Source: Symsagittifera roscoffensis (Eukaryota; Xenacoelomorpha; Acoela; Convolutidae). Taken from it: DNA of 60,000 nucleotides. Below the pieces are notes generated by a model, which made no database searches, had not been told where the DNA came from, and saw only the letters and a list, made by a program, of their open reading frames with translations. The stretch covers positions 23,922,303-23,982,302 of the forward strand of contig NC_087069.1 in the NCBI RefSeq assembly GCF_963678635.1, in the 5' to 3' direction. Of this stretch, positions 29,830 through 41,879 are shown piece by piece. The number at the start of each line of letters is the position of its first letter. The first letter of the stretch is position 1. A program made the translations under genes and the position numbers.

Positions 29830-32800
29830 TTTGGTGTTAAAAAACTGAAAATTAAGTGGAAGTTATCAAAACTTCTGAAGTAAGATTTATAAGCCATTAA
29901 ATTTTAAGTGTGTGGTCAATGTTGATATCTAATTGGTAGCCAGAGCTATTAAAACCAAAAATGTAGTCTGTTTTTGTAAAAACAATTTGTCGGTTAGTTG
30001 TGAGTTGACTTTGGAATAAGTATTACATTGTGGGCTTTCCATGTACCTGTGAGCTTTGTTATCATAGTAAGCGATAGAATTTTGTGCGATATACCTATTC
30101 AAAACTTTTTTAAAGGGATATTAGAGAAATTTTCGATATGAACTGAACAAGTGAGTTGGCGAATGGGTGTTGCCTGTTATTCTCTATCATCGGATGTTTT
30201 TATAAGAATACTGAGGTGTTAGCAAACCCATAATAACAAAACCATGTAAAACTGTGTAAATTGATCTTTTTTTCATATTCAAAAAGTCAATTGGACACTG
30301 CAGTTCGGTGTTATAGAAACAATCAAGGTTAAGTGCAAGCTATTAAAAGGTCTACGGTTAGACACATAAGCCATTAGATTGTTTAGTGCGTGGTTATTGA
30401 TCAATAATTGGTTGTCAGTGCTATAGAGGTCAAAAGAGTAGTCTGTTTTTTTAAACTGTTTTCGGTTAAAGGTTGGTTGACTTCGGGATCAGTATTATGT
30501 TGTTAGTCTTCCATGTACATGTGAGCCTTGTGATCTGTTTAAGCGATATAATTTTGTGCGATATGTCTATTGAGTTTTTGTGATAAAGCGATCTTAGATA
30601 AATTGTCGATTACGTCTCAAATGGCATAATTCCCAAATGGCATAAAAATGAAAAATTTCCCAAATGGCATAAATTACATGCAACTGTTGCCTTGAAAAAA
30701 TCTAGATCAATTTTTTTTTCGTGAAAAATATGGGAAAAAAGTGAAATTGTCAATTCAATTGTTGATTGACATTTTATCTTCAAAAAGTTGTAGAATTTTT
30801 TTCATCAAAAGCGAGAAGCATAAGCTTGCGGTTATTGTGGTCAACTTTTTTAACAATTTGTTGCGTAAATTTGTTTGGAAGCAATTAATTCCAAATCTTG
30901 TTCACATGCTTTCGTTCCTGACAAAATGTTAGAATTAGAAATTGATAGAAAAAGTTTAAATTACAAAGAAAACTTGAAATTTATGCCATTTGGGAAAAGT
31001 TTCCATCTTTATGCCATTTGGGAATTATGCCATTTGGGAAGTTACCAAATTGTCGATATGAACAAACACGTGAGTTGGCGATTGATTGTTGCGTTTGATT
31101 CTCCGTCATCGGATGTTTTAATAGGAATACTAAGCGGTTAGCAAACTCATAATGAAAAAAAAACATGAAAAATTGGATAAATTAATCTGTTTTCATACTC
31201 ATAAAGTCATTTTGACACTGAGGTTCTTTGTCATAGAAACAATCAAGGTTAATTGCAAGTTATCAAAAAGACTAAAGTAAGACTCATAAGCCATTAGATT
31301 GTTTAGTGCGTGGTTATTGATTATACTTGATTGGTTGTCAAGGCTATGGAGATCAAAAAATTAGTCTGTTTTTTTTTTAAAAATTGTTTTTGGTTAATTG
31401 TTCGTTGGCTTCGGGGTCAGATTTATGTTGCTAGTCATCCATGTACATGTGAGCCATGTGATCTTATTAAGTGATAGACTTTTGTGCGATATGTCTATTT
31501 AGTACTTGTGATAAAGCGATCTCAGATAAATTGTTGATGTGAACAAACAAGTGAGTTGGCGAATGATTGTTGCGTGTGATTCTCAGTCATCGGATGTTTT
31601 AATAGGAATACTAAGCGGTTAGCAAACTCATAATGAAAAAAAACATGAAAAATTGGATAAATTAATCTGTTTTCATACTCATAAAGTCATTTTGACACTG
31701 AGGTTCTTTGTCATAGAAACAATCAAGGTTAATTGCAAGTTATCAAAAAGACTAAAGTAAGACTCATAAGCCATTAGATTGTTTAGTGCGTGGTTATTGA
31801 TTATACTTGATTGGTTGTCAAGGCTATGGAGATCAAAAACTTAGTCTGTTTTTTGAAAAAAAACTATTTTCGGTCAATTGTTGGTTGTCTTTGGTAACAT
31901 TATCATGTTGTTAGTCTTCCATGTACATGGGAGCCTTGTGATCTTATTAAGCGATAGACTTTTGTGCGATATGTCTATTTAGTACTTGTGATAGAGCGAA
32001 CTTAGATAAATTATCGATATGAACAAACACGTGAGTTGGCGAAAGATTGGGTTTGCGTGGTTATTTATCATGTCTAATTGGTTGTCAGTGCTATAGAGGT
32101 CAAAATAGTAGTCTGTTTTTTAAACGGTTTTCGATTGACGCTTGGTTGACTTCGGGATCAGTATCGTGTTGTTAGTCTTCCATGTACATGAGAGCCTTTT
32201 GATCTTATTAAGCGATAGAATTTTGTGCAATAAGTCTATTTAACACATGTAATAAAGCTATTTTAGTGATATTTTCGATCTGAACAAACAAGTGAGTTGG
32301 CGAAAGATTGTTGCGTGTGATTCTCCATCATCGGATGTTTTAATAGGAAAACTAAGTGGTTAGCAAACGAATCATAAAAAACCATGATAAATTGTGTGAG
32401 TTAATATGTTTTCATATTCATCAAGTCATTTTCACATTGCGTTTACTTGTTCTAGAAGTAATCAAGTTTAAGTGCAAGTTTTCAAAAAGACTAAAATAAG
32501 ACTCAGAAGCCATAAAATTTTCTAGTACGTGGTCATTGGTCAATTCTAATTGGCTGTCAGTGCTATGGAGATCAAAAACTTGGTCAATTTTTATAAAATG
32601 TTGTCGGTTGATTGTGTGTTGACTTCGGTATCAGTACCGTGCGCCTTGTGATCATAGTAAGCGATAGAATTTTGTGCGACATGTCTGTTTAGTAATTGTG
32701 ATAGAGCAATATTAGATAAGTTGTCGATATGAACAAAATAAGTGAGTTGGCGAATGGTTGTTGTGTGTGATTCTCTATCATCGGATTTTTTAATAGGGAT

Positions 32801-35800
32801 AATAAGGGGGTAGCAAGCCCATAATAACAAAACCATTACAAACTGTGTATACTAATCTGTTTTCATATCCATAAAATCGTTCTGACATTTCGGTTCCTTT
32901 TATAGAAGCAATCAAAGTTAAGTGCAATTTAATAAAAAGACTGAAGTAAGATCCATAAGTCATTAGATTTTTTAGATTCTGGTCATTGATAATTTCTAAT
33001 TGTTTGTCAGTGCGATGGAGATCAAAAACTTAGTCTAATTTTATTTTAAAAAAATTGTTGATGAATTGTGAGTTGACTTTGGGACCAGTACTAGGTTGTG
33101 AGTCTTCCATGTATCTGTGATACTCGTGATCACAGTAAGCGATAGATATGTGTGCCATGTGTATTTTTAGTGCTTGTGGTGAAATGATATTAATGAAATC
33201 GTCGATATGAACTTAGCAAGTGAGTTGGCGAATGATTGTTGTCGTGTGAATTTCCTTCATCGGATGTTTTTATTAGGAGTACTAACGGGTTCAGTAAGTC
33301 CATAATTAACAAAAAACAAAAAAAAACTGTGTAAATTAAACTGTTTTCAATTCAATGAAGTCGTTCGACATTGCGGTTCCTTGTTTATAGAAGCCACTGT
33401 TAAGCGGAAGTTATTTAAAACGGCTTGAAATAAGATTCGTAAGCCATTAAACTTTTCAGTGCATCGTCATTGCTCATATTTAATTGGTTTTCAGTGCTAT
33501 GAGATCAAAACATTGCCCTGTTTATTTCATAAAATGTTGTCGTTTAATTGTGGGTAGACTGCGAGATCAGTATTGGGTTGTTGGTCTTCCATGTATCTGT
33601 GAGCAAATGATCATAGTAGTCGATCGTTTTTTTGGGCAATGTGTCTATTTAGTACTTGCGATAAAACAATATTATAGCAAGTGTCGGTATGAACTAAGCA
33701 AGTGAATTGCGATAGATTGTTGCGAGTGACTTTCTGTCATCGGATGTTTTAATAGGAATTCTACGGGGTTAGCAAATACGTAATTACAAAACCATAAAAA
33801 AATGTGCAAATTAACCTTTTTTTTCAAATCCATAAAGTCATTTTGACATTGCTGTTCCTTGTTACGAAACAACCAAGGTTAAGTGCAAGTTATCAAAAAG
33901 ACTAAATTAAAGTTCACAAGCCATTAGAATTTTTAGTGCTTGGTCGTTGATCATATCCAGTTGGTTGTCAGTCCGATTGAGATTTAAAAAAAAATAGTCC
34001 TGTTTTTTTTTAAAAAGTTGTCCATTAATTGTGGGTTGACTTCGGGTTCACTATAAGTTTTTGAGGCTTCCATGTACATCTGAGCCTTGTGATTATAGTA
34101 AGCGACAGATTTTTGTCTGATATGTCTAATTAGTAATTGTGATAGAGCGATATAGGAAAAAATGTCGATATGAACAAAACAAGTGATTTGGCGAATGATT
34201 AGTGTGTGTGACTCTCTATCATCAGATGTTTAAATAAGGGGTTAGCAAACCCATAATATCAAAACTATGAAAAATTGTGTAAATTGACCTTTTTTCATAT
34301 CCATAAAGTCATTTTGACATTGCCTTTCCTTGTTACAGCAACAATCAAGTTTAAGTGTTACAGCCACAATCAACAACTAAGTTATCAAAAAGACTAAATT
34401 AAGATTTATTAGCCTTTATATTTTTAGTGCGTGGTCATTGATCATGTTTTATTGGTTGTCAGTGCTATGGAGATCAAAGATGGAGTCTGATTTGATTTTA
34501 AAAAATGCCGGCTAAATGAGAGTTGACTTCGTGATCAGTATTGCCTTGTTAGTCTTCCATGTACCTGTGGGCAAAGTGATCATAATATGCGATAGATTTT
34601 TCTGAGATCTTTTTAGTGCTTGTGACGAAGCAACTTTACGGAAATTGTCGGTATGAACTAAGCAAGTCAATTGGTGGATGATTGTTGAGTGTTATTCTCG
34701 ATCAACGAATGTTTCAAAAGGAATACTAAAGGGGTTACCAAACCCATAATTACAAAACCATGAAAAATTGTGTAAATAATCATTTTTCATTTCCATAAAA
34801 TCATATTGACATTGCGATTCCTATTATAGAAGCAATCAAGGTTAAGTGCAAGTTATCAAAAAGATTAAAGAAGTTTCATAAGCTATTAAACTTTTCAGTG
34901 CATCGTCATTGATCAGATTTAATTGGTTTTCAGTGCTATAGAGAATGGGGCGTCAATGATGAGATCTAGATGGTTGCCAGTGCTATGGATATCAAAAATG
35001 TTATCTGGTTTTTCTAGGAAAATTTGTCGGTCAATTGAGGGTTGATTACGGTATCAGTATTAGGTTCTGACTCTTCCATGCAACTGTGAGCTTTGTGATG
35101 AGTCTAATTTTGCGATGTGTCTACTTAAGATTTTTTATAAAGCGATATTAGCGAAATTCTCAAAATGAACAAAGTAAGTGAGTTGGGAAATGATTGTTGC
35201 GTGCGATTCTCCATCATCGGATGTTTTAATAGGAGTACTAGGGGGTTACCAAATCCATAATAACAAAACCATGGAAAACGGTGTAAAGTAACCTGTTTTT
35301 ATTTCCATTAACAAACTTTGACATTGTGGTTTCTTGATATGGACGCAATTAAGGTTAGGTGCAAGTAATGAAAAGAATAGAATAAGATTCATAAGCCATT
35401 GGATTTTTATAATGCGTGATCGTTGATCATATTCTAATTGGTTTTCAGTGCTATGAAGGTCAAAAGTTTGATCTGTTTTTATAAAAACTTTTTTCGGTAA
35501 ATTGTGGTTTGACTTCGGTAGCTGTATTAGGTTGTTAGTCTTCCATGTACCTGTTAGGAAAGTGATCATAAAAGGCAATAGGTTTTTGGGCAAGGTGTCT
35601 ATTTAGCCTCTGTGATAGAGCAGTATTATGGATATTGTCGGTATGAATTAAGCAAGGGAATTGGCTACTGATTTTTGCCTGTGATTCTCTATCATCGGAT
35701 GTTTTACTAGAAATACTAAGGGGTTAGCAAACCCATAATTACAAAACCATGAAAAAACATGTACACTAATCTGTTTCCATTTCCATGGAATGAATTAAGC

Positions 35801-36304
35801 AAGGGAAATCATTTTGACATTGTGATTCCTTGTTATAGAAGCAATCAAGATTAAGTGCAACTTATCAAAAAGAGTAAAGAAGAACTATAAGCTATTAGAA
35901 TTTTCAGTGAGTGGTCATTGATCATATTTAATTGGTTTTCAGTGCTATGGAGACCAAAAATTTAGTCTGTTTTTTTCAAGTTGTCGGTTAATTGGGGGTT
36001 GAATTCGGATCAGTTTTGGGTTGTTGATCTTCCATGTACCTGTGAGCAAAGTGATCATTGTAGGCGATAAAGTTTTGAGCGTGGGTGTCTGTTTAGTACT
36101 TGTGATAAAACAATTTTTTGGAAATTGTCAGTATGAACAAAGCAAATGAGTTGGCGATTGATTGTTGCGTGTGATTCTCCATTATCGGATGTTTTAATTG
36201 GAATATAATTGGAGTACTTAGCAAATCCATAAAAACAAAATCATGAAAAACTGTGTAAATGAATCTGTTTTCATAATCATAACGTCGTTTTGATATTTCG
36301 GTTC
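29830..36304. repeat. ~480-bp satellite array, about 12 diverged units
   Basis: The landmark TCATCGGATGTTTTAATAGG recurs at about 30191, 31110, 31591, 32332, 32782, 33261, 33741, 34223, 34706, 35218, 35696 and 36186. Most spacings are 450-512 bases. The 919-base gap holds the 436-bp insertion, and the 741-base gap holds a partial extra unit joined near 32050. Other constant words per unit are AAGTGCAAGTTATCAAAAAGACTAAA, CATAAGCCATTAGATT, TTGGTTGTCAGTGCTATGGAG and TCTTCCATGTACCTGTGAGC. The array stops at 36304 in mid-unit, where the candidate LTR starts. Confidence 0.9.
30611..31046. mobile_element. 436-bp MITE-like element inserted in a satellite unit
   Basis: The element has inverted ends of about 65 bases built from CCCAAATGGCATAA words (30616-30677 and 30985-31042). 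The interior is AT-rich with no convincing gene. It is flanked on both sides by the same 11 bases of satellite sequence, AAATTGTCGAT (30600-30610 and 31047-31057), while other satellite units have this word once, followed directly by ATGAACAAAC. That gives a precise insertion with a target-site duplication of 9-11 bases. Confidence 0.85.
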
Positions 36305-36693
36305 TGTAACATTCGCCCAAATACTAAATAGTGACGGAGCGTAGAAAAAGCAGCTATTGACGACTGGCCGGCGTCAGTAACCTGAAATCTACCCGTTTTT
36401 CACCGTCTTGACCTAGCCAGTTGATTTTCTGGTCTGTCTAGGGGGTAAGTAAAAGTTACCATTTTTCGGCCATCAGTCAAACGACTTTTGATCAGCTTTC
36501 CTTACATGCGAATACAACCACATAGCTTAATCTCGTATCCCAGACTACGTGATTGCTCTTAAAAACACGGCTCGAATATCCTATATTACTATGTTTTAGT
36601 GACAGCTATATTTAAAAAACCAATGGAGATGGATTGTACCTTTCCTTTTCCTAGCTACTCATATTCTAAAATAACAAATAATATCGAGTTTAA
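36305..36693 (-). repeat. Left direct repeat / candidate 3' LTR of the 21.8-kb element
   Basis: TGTAACATTCGCCCAAAT opens a ~390-bp sequence that recurs in the same orientation at 57710-58084, roughly 85 percent identical by eye. It begins exactly where the satellite breaks off in mid-unit (TTTCGGTTC). The interior end lies in the assembly gap. On the minus strand, the orientation of the enclosed gag-pol genes, the repeat ends in ATTGTTACA-type CA. If these are LTRs the enclosed element is about 21.8 kb. Confidence 0.55.
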
Positions 36694-36893
36694 NNNNNNN
36701 NNNNNNNNNNNNNNNNNNNNNNNNNNNNNNNNNNNNNNNNNNNNNNNNNNNNNNNNNNNNNNNNNNNNNNNNNNNNNNNNNNNNNNNNNNNNNNNNNNNN
36801 NNNNNNNNNNNNNNNNNNNNNNNNNNNNNNNNNNNNNNNNNNNNNNNNNNNNNNNNNNNNNNNNNNNNNNNNNNNNNNNNNNNNNNNNNNNNN
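36694..36893. other. Assembly gap of 200 N
   Basis: Exactly 200 undetermined bases, probably a scaffolding gap of arbitrary length. It hides the inner boundary of the left candidate LTR and the polypurine tract. Confidence 0.95.
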
Positions 36894-37034
36894 CCTTCAT
36901 CTATCACTCGGAGAGTTCCCCTCGGATGGATCCGTGGGTTGTTTGTCATCTTGCCTCGTTTTTTTTTCAGAGTCATTAGACTACGTATTATGGCGAGGTC
37001 GTGTAGTCTCTCATCATCCTTCTCCAGTTCAGGT

Positions 37035-38889
37035 TCAGCAGTGAGGTCCCATATCAGGCCCGCGTTCGGATTTGGGCCCCATGAAGGACTTCATGAGTTC
37101 CCATATCGTCACTAAGCTGATCTTCAGTGGACCGTCCCACAAACCACACTCGAAGCTTATTTGTCCCTCCAGCTGGGGAATCGAAGGTTCAATCACTCGT
37201 TCCTCCAGGGTTACTCCCAACTGTAGCTGTTCAGACGTTACTAATCCCATTTCACGCACTCTTTCCACCCAGAATATGAGGGTTACTGCTAGCTCATAGT
37301 CGAAAAATGCGTCTCTCTCTTCCTCGTTAACGAATGGATTATAAGCCATTCCCGGGACACCCGACACGTATTGGAAGGACTTCCGATTTCCTAGCGTCGC
37401 GTACTCCTTCAGAATCCTAATTCCTTCTAATAATTACCTCGTCACAGTCAACTCTTTGTTGGAACATTGCCTGACTTCCTCCAATCTCCGGTAGCTATCA
37501 CGTCATTACAGTTCTTTTGTCGGGATCTGCAGTGGCATGTCTTGATACAGTTCCAACAGGGCCCTCAAAAAGACCTCTTCACGCTTTATCGACCTCTTCC
37601 TGACTGTCTTTACACATTCTTCTAGCACTGAGTGGGGATACGATCCACCACAAACTTCACAAAGCAAAAAGCGTCCTTTATTTTTGCCCATGCTATCGCA
37701 GAATTGTCGTTGGCGATCAACACTCCAAAAGCTCCCATCAACTCCAACTGTTTCTCTCTAAATTTCGTCTCAATGGTGGCTTCATGCTTCAGTCTTCTGA
37801 TTTCGACAAGGCACCACACAAGCCTCACTTGCAGAACTGTCCTGAGACAGGGTTTCGCTAAGTAGGTCATCACAGATGATGGGGGGCACGCATGGTTTCG
37901 TCGAAATAATTCTGCAGGGCCGCCTTCCAGAAAGTTTTACTCAGAAGCTCTAAACCATTCTCATTGGCATCCGACGACATCACTGTGCCATATCACTTCC
38001 TCATCAGGTTCGAGCCCGTTATCAACTCTTTCAGATACGGTGCCCTCTCGCGGATTTTCTCGTTTTTCACCATCTCCAGGTAGCCACCAGTATGATCTCC
38101 CATGTGAACCGATTCGGGCACTGTAATACGACTATACTCGACCACGTTGAGCTGCCCTTCCAACTTCATCCTTGCCATGTTGGTACGTGACGTTTGTAGT
38201 CGTCCAATCCACCGGACCCAAACTGGTTAATAACCTCCATTTCCCAATCTGGTGTCAGCAGGGTTCTCTCGTTTTCTCTTGACCTATGAAGCCGTTGATA
38301 TCAATCCCGCCAGAAACATCTGTGGCACTTGGTTCTCCTTCTCCCAGCCGCCATGCACGTCCCCTTACCCAGCTTCGTTCGGGCGGCACACTTTCGCCAG
38401 AGAATCACCACCGTAGTGGTCTTCGACTTCACAACTTTGGGGTTGATCACTTTGTCGTTCACTCTCTCCTTCAACTTTCTCACCAATGACTTGTACTTCT
38501 TCAGTCCTTTCCTGGCTCTTCTAACGGGTCGACCTCGCATAATCGGGCTTTCTTCGGCCCTTTCTTCAGTGACTGACTTGGGTCAGACCGTCCTATTCAG
38601 TAGACTCCATCATTTTCTCTGTAACGTCTCGCATGATGGGCTGGTTCAACCCCACTCTCATCATGCACTGGATGTCGTATCTCCGGATTATGCTCCACGT
38701 ACTTTCTATGAATGCTACACGCGTCCAAACCTCGCCGGTTTTTCTCTCCAGCTGCTCGCTCTGGTACCGCTCCCATTCTTCTTCTTGCAACGTGCCCAGG
38801 AATGCCACTCGAGGGGCTTTACTGAGTAGCTTAGACTCGCCCTTCCACTGATATGCTTCAACCATAGACATAGGTTCCACGGGTAACAA
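37035..38889 (-). pseudogene. Unknown C-terminal part of the accessory coding region
   Basis: Successive minus-strand frames without large gaps: 38889-38593 (RVAFLGTLQEEEWERYQ, STWSIIRRYDIQCMMRVGLNQP), 38540-38301 with a strongly basic start (MRGRPVRRARKGLKKYKSL), 38178-37993, 37873-37506 (a long charged helix ETKFREKQLELMGAF) and 37367-37035 ending in GDTG-free acidic text and a stop. Frames change at least five times. I recognise no domain. The basic block could bind nucleic acid. It lies at the 3' end of the element, next to the candidate LTR. Confidence 0.45.
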
Positions 38890-38983
38890 ACTAGCTGGAA
38901 ACTACTTAAAGAGAGGACAAAAATGATGACGGTGTCATCAACACTAGCATTTCATTTGCTTCACCGCCTTCGTTTCATTAGAA

Positions 38984-39900
38984 TCATTTTTCCAGCAGAT
39001 CCATCGCCAGAGCACCCAAGTCGAATTCGCTCATTATGTCGCTCTTCCCTTCCATGTGGTCATCTTCCCCTTGATTCTCTTTTTTTGCATCTTCTCCATT
39101 GTCCTGGTCTTGGCCCCGGTCGAGAGGGGCCTTGGCGCATGTCAACTCCTGCATCCGGCCGAGCCAGTAATGCCAGGTCACCCGCAAGAAAAAACACTTG
39201 GCCATTCATGACAATTTCCACAGATTCCTCACCATGCAGTGCAACTTTCTCTATCGTCAGATAGATGCCTCCTCTGTTTTCCTTGCTCACAACCATCATC
39301 ACCATTGTCTCCCTTCTGGGCCACTTCAGCCTACACATGTCGTCAGCTGGTTGTTCCAGTGGTCTGCAGAGACCTCTGGCCTCCTTGATGGTATGACCTT
39401 GATCTTCTTCCTGCTCCACAGGTTCGGAAAGGTGAAATCGAAGACATATGAATCTGCAGCATTCCAGCTGATCAAGCGCGGCTCCATCGCCTCGCTCCAC
39501 TTGATCACTTTCTCTTCTACATCCTGCGCAGCTCCGATAATGGGTACCAAAACTGTACTCTCTACTCTCAACATCATCCTCCTAATGCGAGGATACACTG
39601 GACATCTGTTTGGCAGTAGATTCAAACCCACCAGCCATGCGTCCTACAAAGCTTGAGGTTGAACTGTACATTGGCACGTCCTCGCCTCGCATCCGACATT
39701 GAAGCTGTTATTCAGGTCCATTAACACCCTGCTAGGTTCAGATATCTTCCCTACTATTCGATGGTCACTCGCCAGTCCACTCAGCTCCCTCTGCTCTACC
39801 CAGTTTAGCACAGATCAGTCCACCACTGTCACAAGGTTCACAAACAGAACTGAATTTCTGTACGCCTCCACTCGTATGTCAGGGAACACGTGCTCCACCG
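38984..39900 (-). pseudogene. Unknown beta-rich segment of the accessory coding region
   Basis: Frames on the minus strand give HVFPDIRVEAYRNSVLFVNLV, RRMMLRVESTVLVPIIGA, DSYVFDFTFPNLW, then RRETMVMMVVSKENRGGIYL, IEKVALHGEESVEIVMNGQV and FFLAGDLALL. Alternating hydrophobic strands suggest a beta-rich fold. The segment directly continues the 312-codon ORF to its 5' side and ends in a frameshifted acidic/Gln-rich part. Function unknown. Confidence 0.45.
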
Positions 39901-39906
39901 TAGGGA

Positions 39907-40845
39907 TCAGTTACAAATTCTCTCAAACCGAAGATCAGAGCGAGTGGATCGATACGCATCATCAGAGCCAAGTCGGTCACACAAGGGCATTACCCCACAC
40001 CTATTCATTTCACTCTTACTTGAGATTGGCTTATCCTCTCCGGCCAAACTTCTGTTCTGTTGTATGAGGTACTGCAGGAGAAAGGTCCTCCAGTCATTCA
40101 GTTTTCGATAAGAAGATGTCTTCATCTGAGCATCGAACTCCCTTTTTGTTCCCTGCAGTTGTTCGGGGTATCTTATCTGCACGAACAGGTCAACCAGGCG
40201 ACCATTGGTCATCGCAATCAGGGTCAGATGACCATCCAGTCGGAGATCGGCTAATTCCTGTGTATAAATCACCAGGGGTCTTTTGACAGAGTTTTCGTGT
40301 CCGAAGGTTACGTACAAGGCCAGCTCAAGGCCAGCACAAGGCCAACGGACAATATCCTGATATCCCTCATGAAGTTGGCTATCACGTTCCTCGATGCCCT
40401 TGGGTAGCAGCTGCTGATAAATACAGGAGACAATCTCTCTCACCACTGCCGGTGCATGATGGAATGCATCTTGCCCCGACGCGCACAACCGAGGAGGCAA
40501 GTATAGCCAGAGATTTGTGTGAGGTTTGGTCCTCAGGGCCATAGCCTTAAGGTCTTCCTCTGTTGAGAGGGAATTCCTCCTGACCAAATTTCCTCTTTCA
40601 TCCCTCACGTAGTCCGTCTGTCTAAACCACAAACGATTCGCCAATTGCTGCACCAGCTGATGTTCGTCACCCAATCCTGGCCTTAATTTTAATAACTGGC
40701 CGAGTTTGGAAAGTTCCAGGCCCAGCCCTTCATCAAGCACTATGCGCGTCGTACTAAGATCTTTGAATCCTTGGATCGCATTAGAGATGTCCGACCATAT
40801 CGCAGGGAGTTCTGATCGGTAGGGGTAGCAAAAGCTGGGATCCAC
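39907..40845 (-). CDS. Uncharacterised 312-codon ORF in the accessory region
   Basis: This is the longest unbroken frame in the window. The protein starts with a short hydrophobic segment (FCYPYRSELPAIWSDI), is mixed alpha/beta in appearance (LVQQLANRLWFRQTDYV, TNLWLYLPPRLC, GLELALYVTFG, DLRLDGHLTLIAMTNGRLVDLFVQIRYP) and has no motif that I recognise. Flanking same-strand segments suggest it is the middle of a longer polyprotein, not a stand-alone gene. A frame this long in an otherwise broken element may be chance, or recent decay of the element. The plus strand over the same interval has only short frames. Confidence 0.5.
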   Translation of the reverse strand: MDPSFCYPYRSELPAIWSDISNAIQGFKDLSTTRIVLDEGLGLELSKLGQLLKLRPGLGDEHQLVQQLANRLWFRQTDYVRDERGNLVRRNSLSTEEDLKAMALRTKPHTNLWLYLPPRLCASGQDAFHHAPAVVREIVSCIYQQLLPKGIEERDSQLHEGYQDIVRWPCAGLELALYVTFGHENSVKRPLVIYTQELADLRLDGHLTLIAMTNGRLVDLFVQIRYPEQLQGTKREFDAQMKTSSYRKLNDWRTFLLQYLIQQNRSLAGEDKPISSKSEMNRCGVMPLCDRLGSDDAYRSTRSDLRFERICN

Positions 40846-41222
40846 CTAGCAGTTCGGTGCCGGCATAATCACATCAAATCGTCCCTCCGCTAGCATGACG
40901 ACCGTAGCGTACAAAAACTGCAGGGGTTCGGGCAATAGGGCATAACCGAGAGACAGTACAAAATTATCTTCACTAAGTGCCTTGCAAAATACTGTCCTAT
41001 CGATCTCCTAGCCTCCACCATGGCTGAGAGCAGCGTCATAATCGGTTCTCCAACAGTCTCAGAACTCTGAACTGATCCGCCGACAAGAGCGTTCAGGAGG
41101 CCCTGCTCTTCAGCCCTTCAATCCGGCTATTATCACTTCTGGATCCACGTTTACCCATCTATGCACACTTATCGCCATCCCGACCGCTTGGCCCCAATCC
41201 AAATTGGGAGGTGTGAGGAAAA

Positions 41223-41869
41223 TCACATCTGGCCAAAAAATGAGCGGGGCATGTACAGGTAGCCAGAGCTGGCCACTATCAGAATTCTCCCCATCCTCGT
41301 TTCCTGAAGGTCATAAGCCGCAAACAGACTGTCTCCTTTTGATGATTCCAGGTGCGCGTACCTTCTATCGTCACCTTCCACTGATGTGATTCTGGGGTAA
41401 TCTATTGAATACTCACCTGTGCTTGGTCCCCGGGGTTTGGCAAACTGCTTCCCCAATCTGTGATGCCGGTTGTTGAGCTTGTTCTCCACCAGAAAATTCC
41501 ATCTACGGTGTGGTGGAGCAATTTTTTGGACCGGATGACGGACGTCCGTCGATGACCTCGTGTTCAATGGTCCCATAGTGGTATTTCCCGGCAGACCCTC
41601 CAGGTCCACATATTGGAGGGTAGTAGCGGAGCTGAACTGCCCTCTTCAGCTAAGAGCCAATCCGCGCCTGCTATCCGGTACAGACCAGATACCGTAATAT
41701 CAACCCAGTTGAGCGTTTTTCTCGCATCTGCACGACATGTTAGCGTATTCATGCTCAATTTGATAGCCATGACTGCTTTATATCTTAACCAGGGGCTGGG
41801 ATCTGCTCTATTCCATAGCAGCTCACTGACCATACTCGTATCTATCACGGCTGCAGGATCAGCTCGCAA
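41223..41869 (-). pseudogene. Unknown segment between SGNH-like region and 312-codon ORF
   Basis: Two overlapping minus-strand frames. The first (41869-41564) has SELLWNRADPSPWLRYKAVMAI and LNWVDITVSGLYRIAGADWLL. The second (41609-41223) is Arg/His/Pro-rich, then RRYAHLESSKGDSLFAAYD and MGRILIVASSGYLYMPR. No family recognised. Part of the same long same-strand coding-like region. Confidence 0.4.
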
Positions 41870-41879
41870 GGTCCCCTGA

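Noticed and set aside
29830-36304. CRISPR-like array
   Set aside because: Units are ~480 bp, diverged over their whole length and have no short repeat/spacer structure; the setting is eukaryotic satellite.
36599-36979. Frames reading through the run of N
   Set aside because: Open only because the gap contains no stop codons.
38329-38829. 166-codon plus-strand frame and other plus-strand frames between 37 and 54 kb
   Set aside because: They lie opposite minus-strand segments with recognisable or consistent coding pattern and show low-complexity composition typical of shadow frames.
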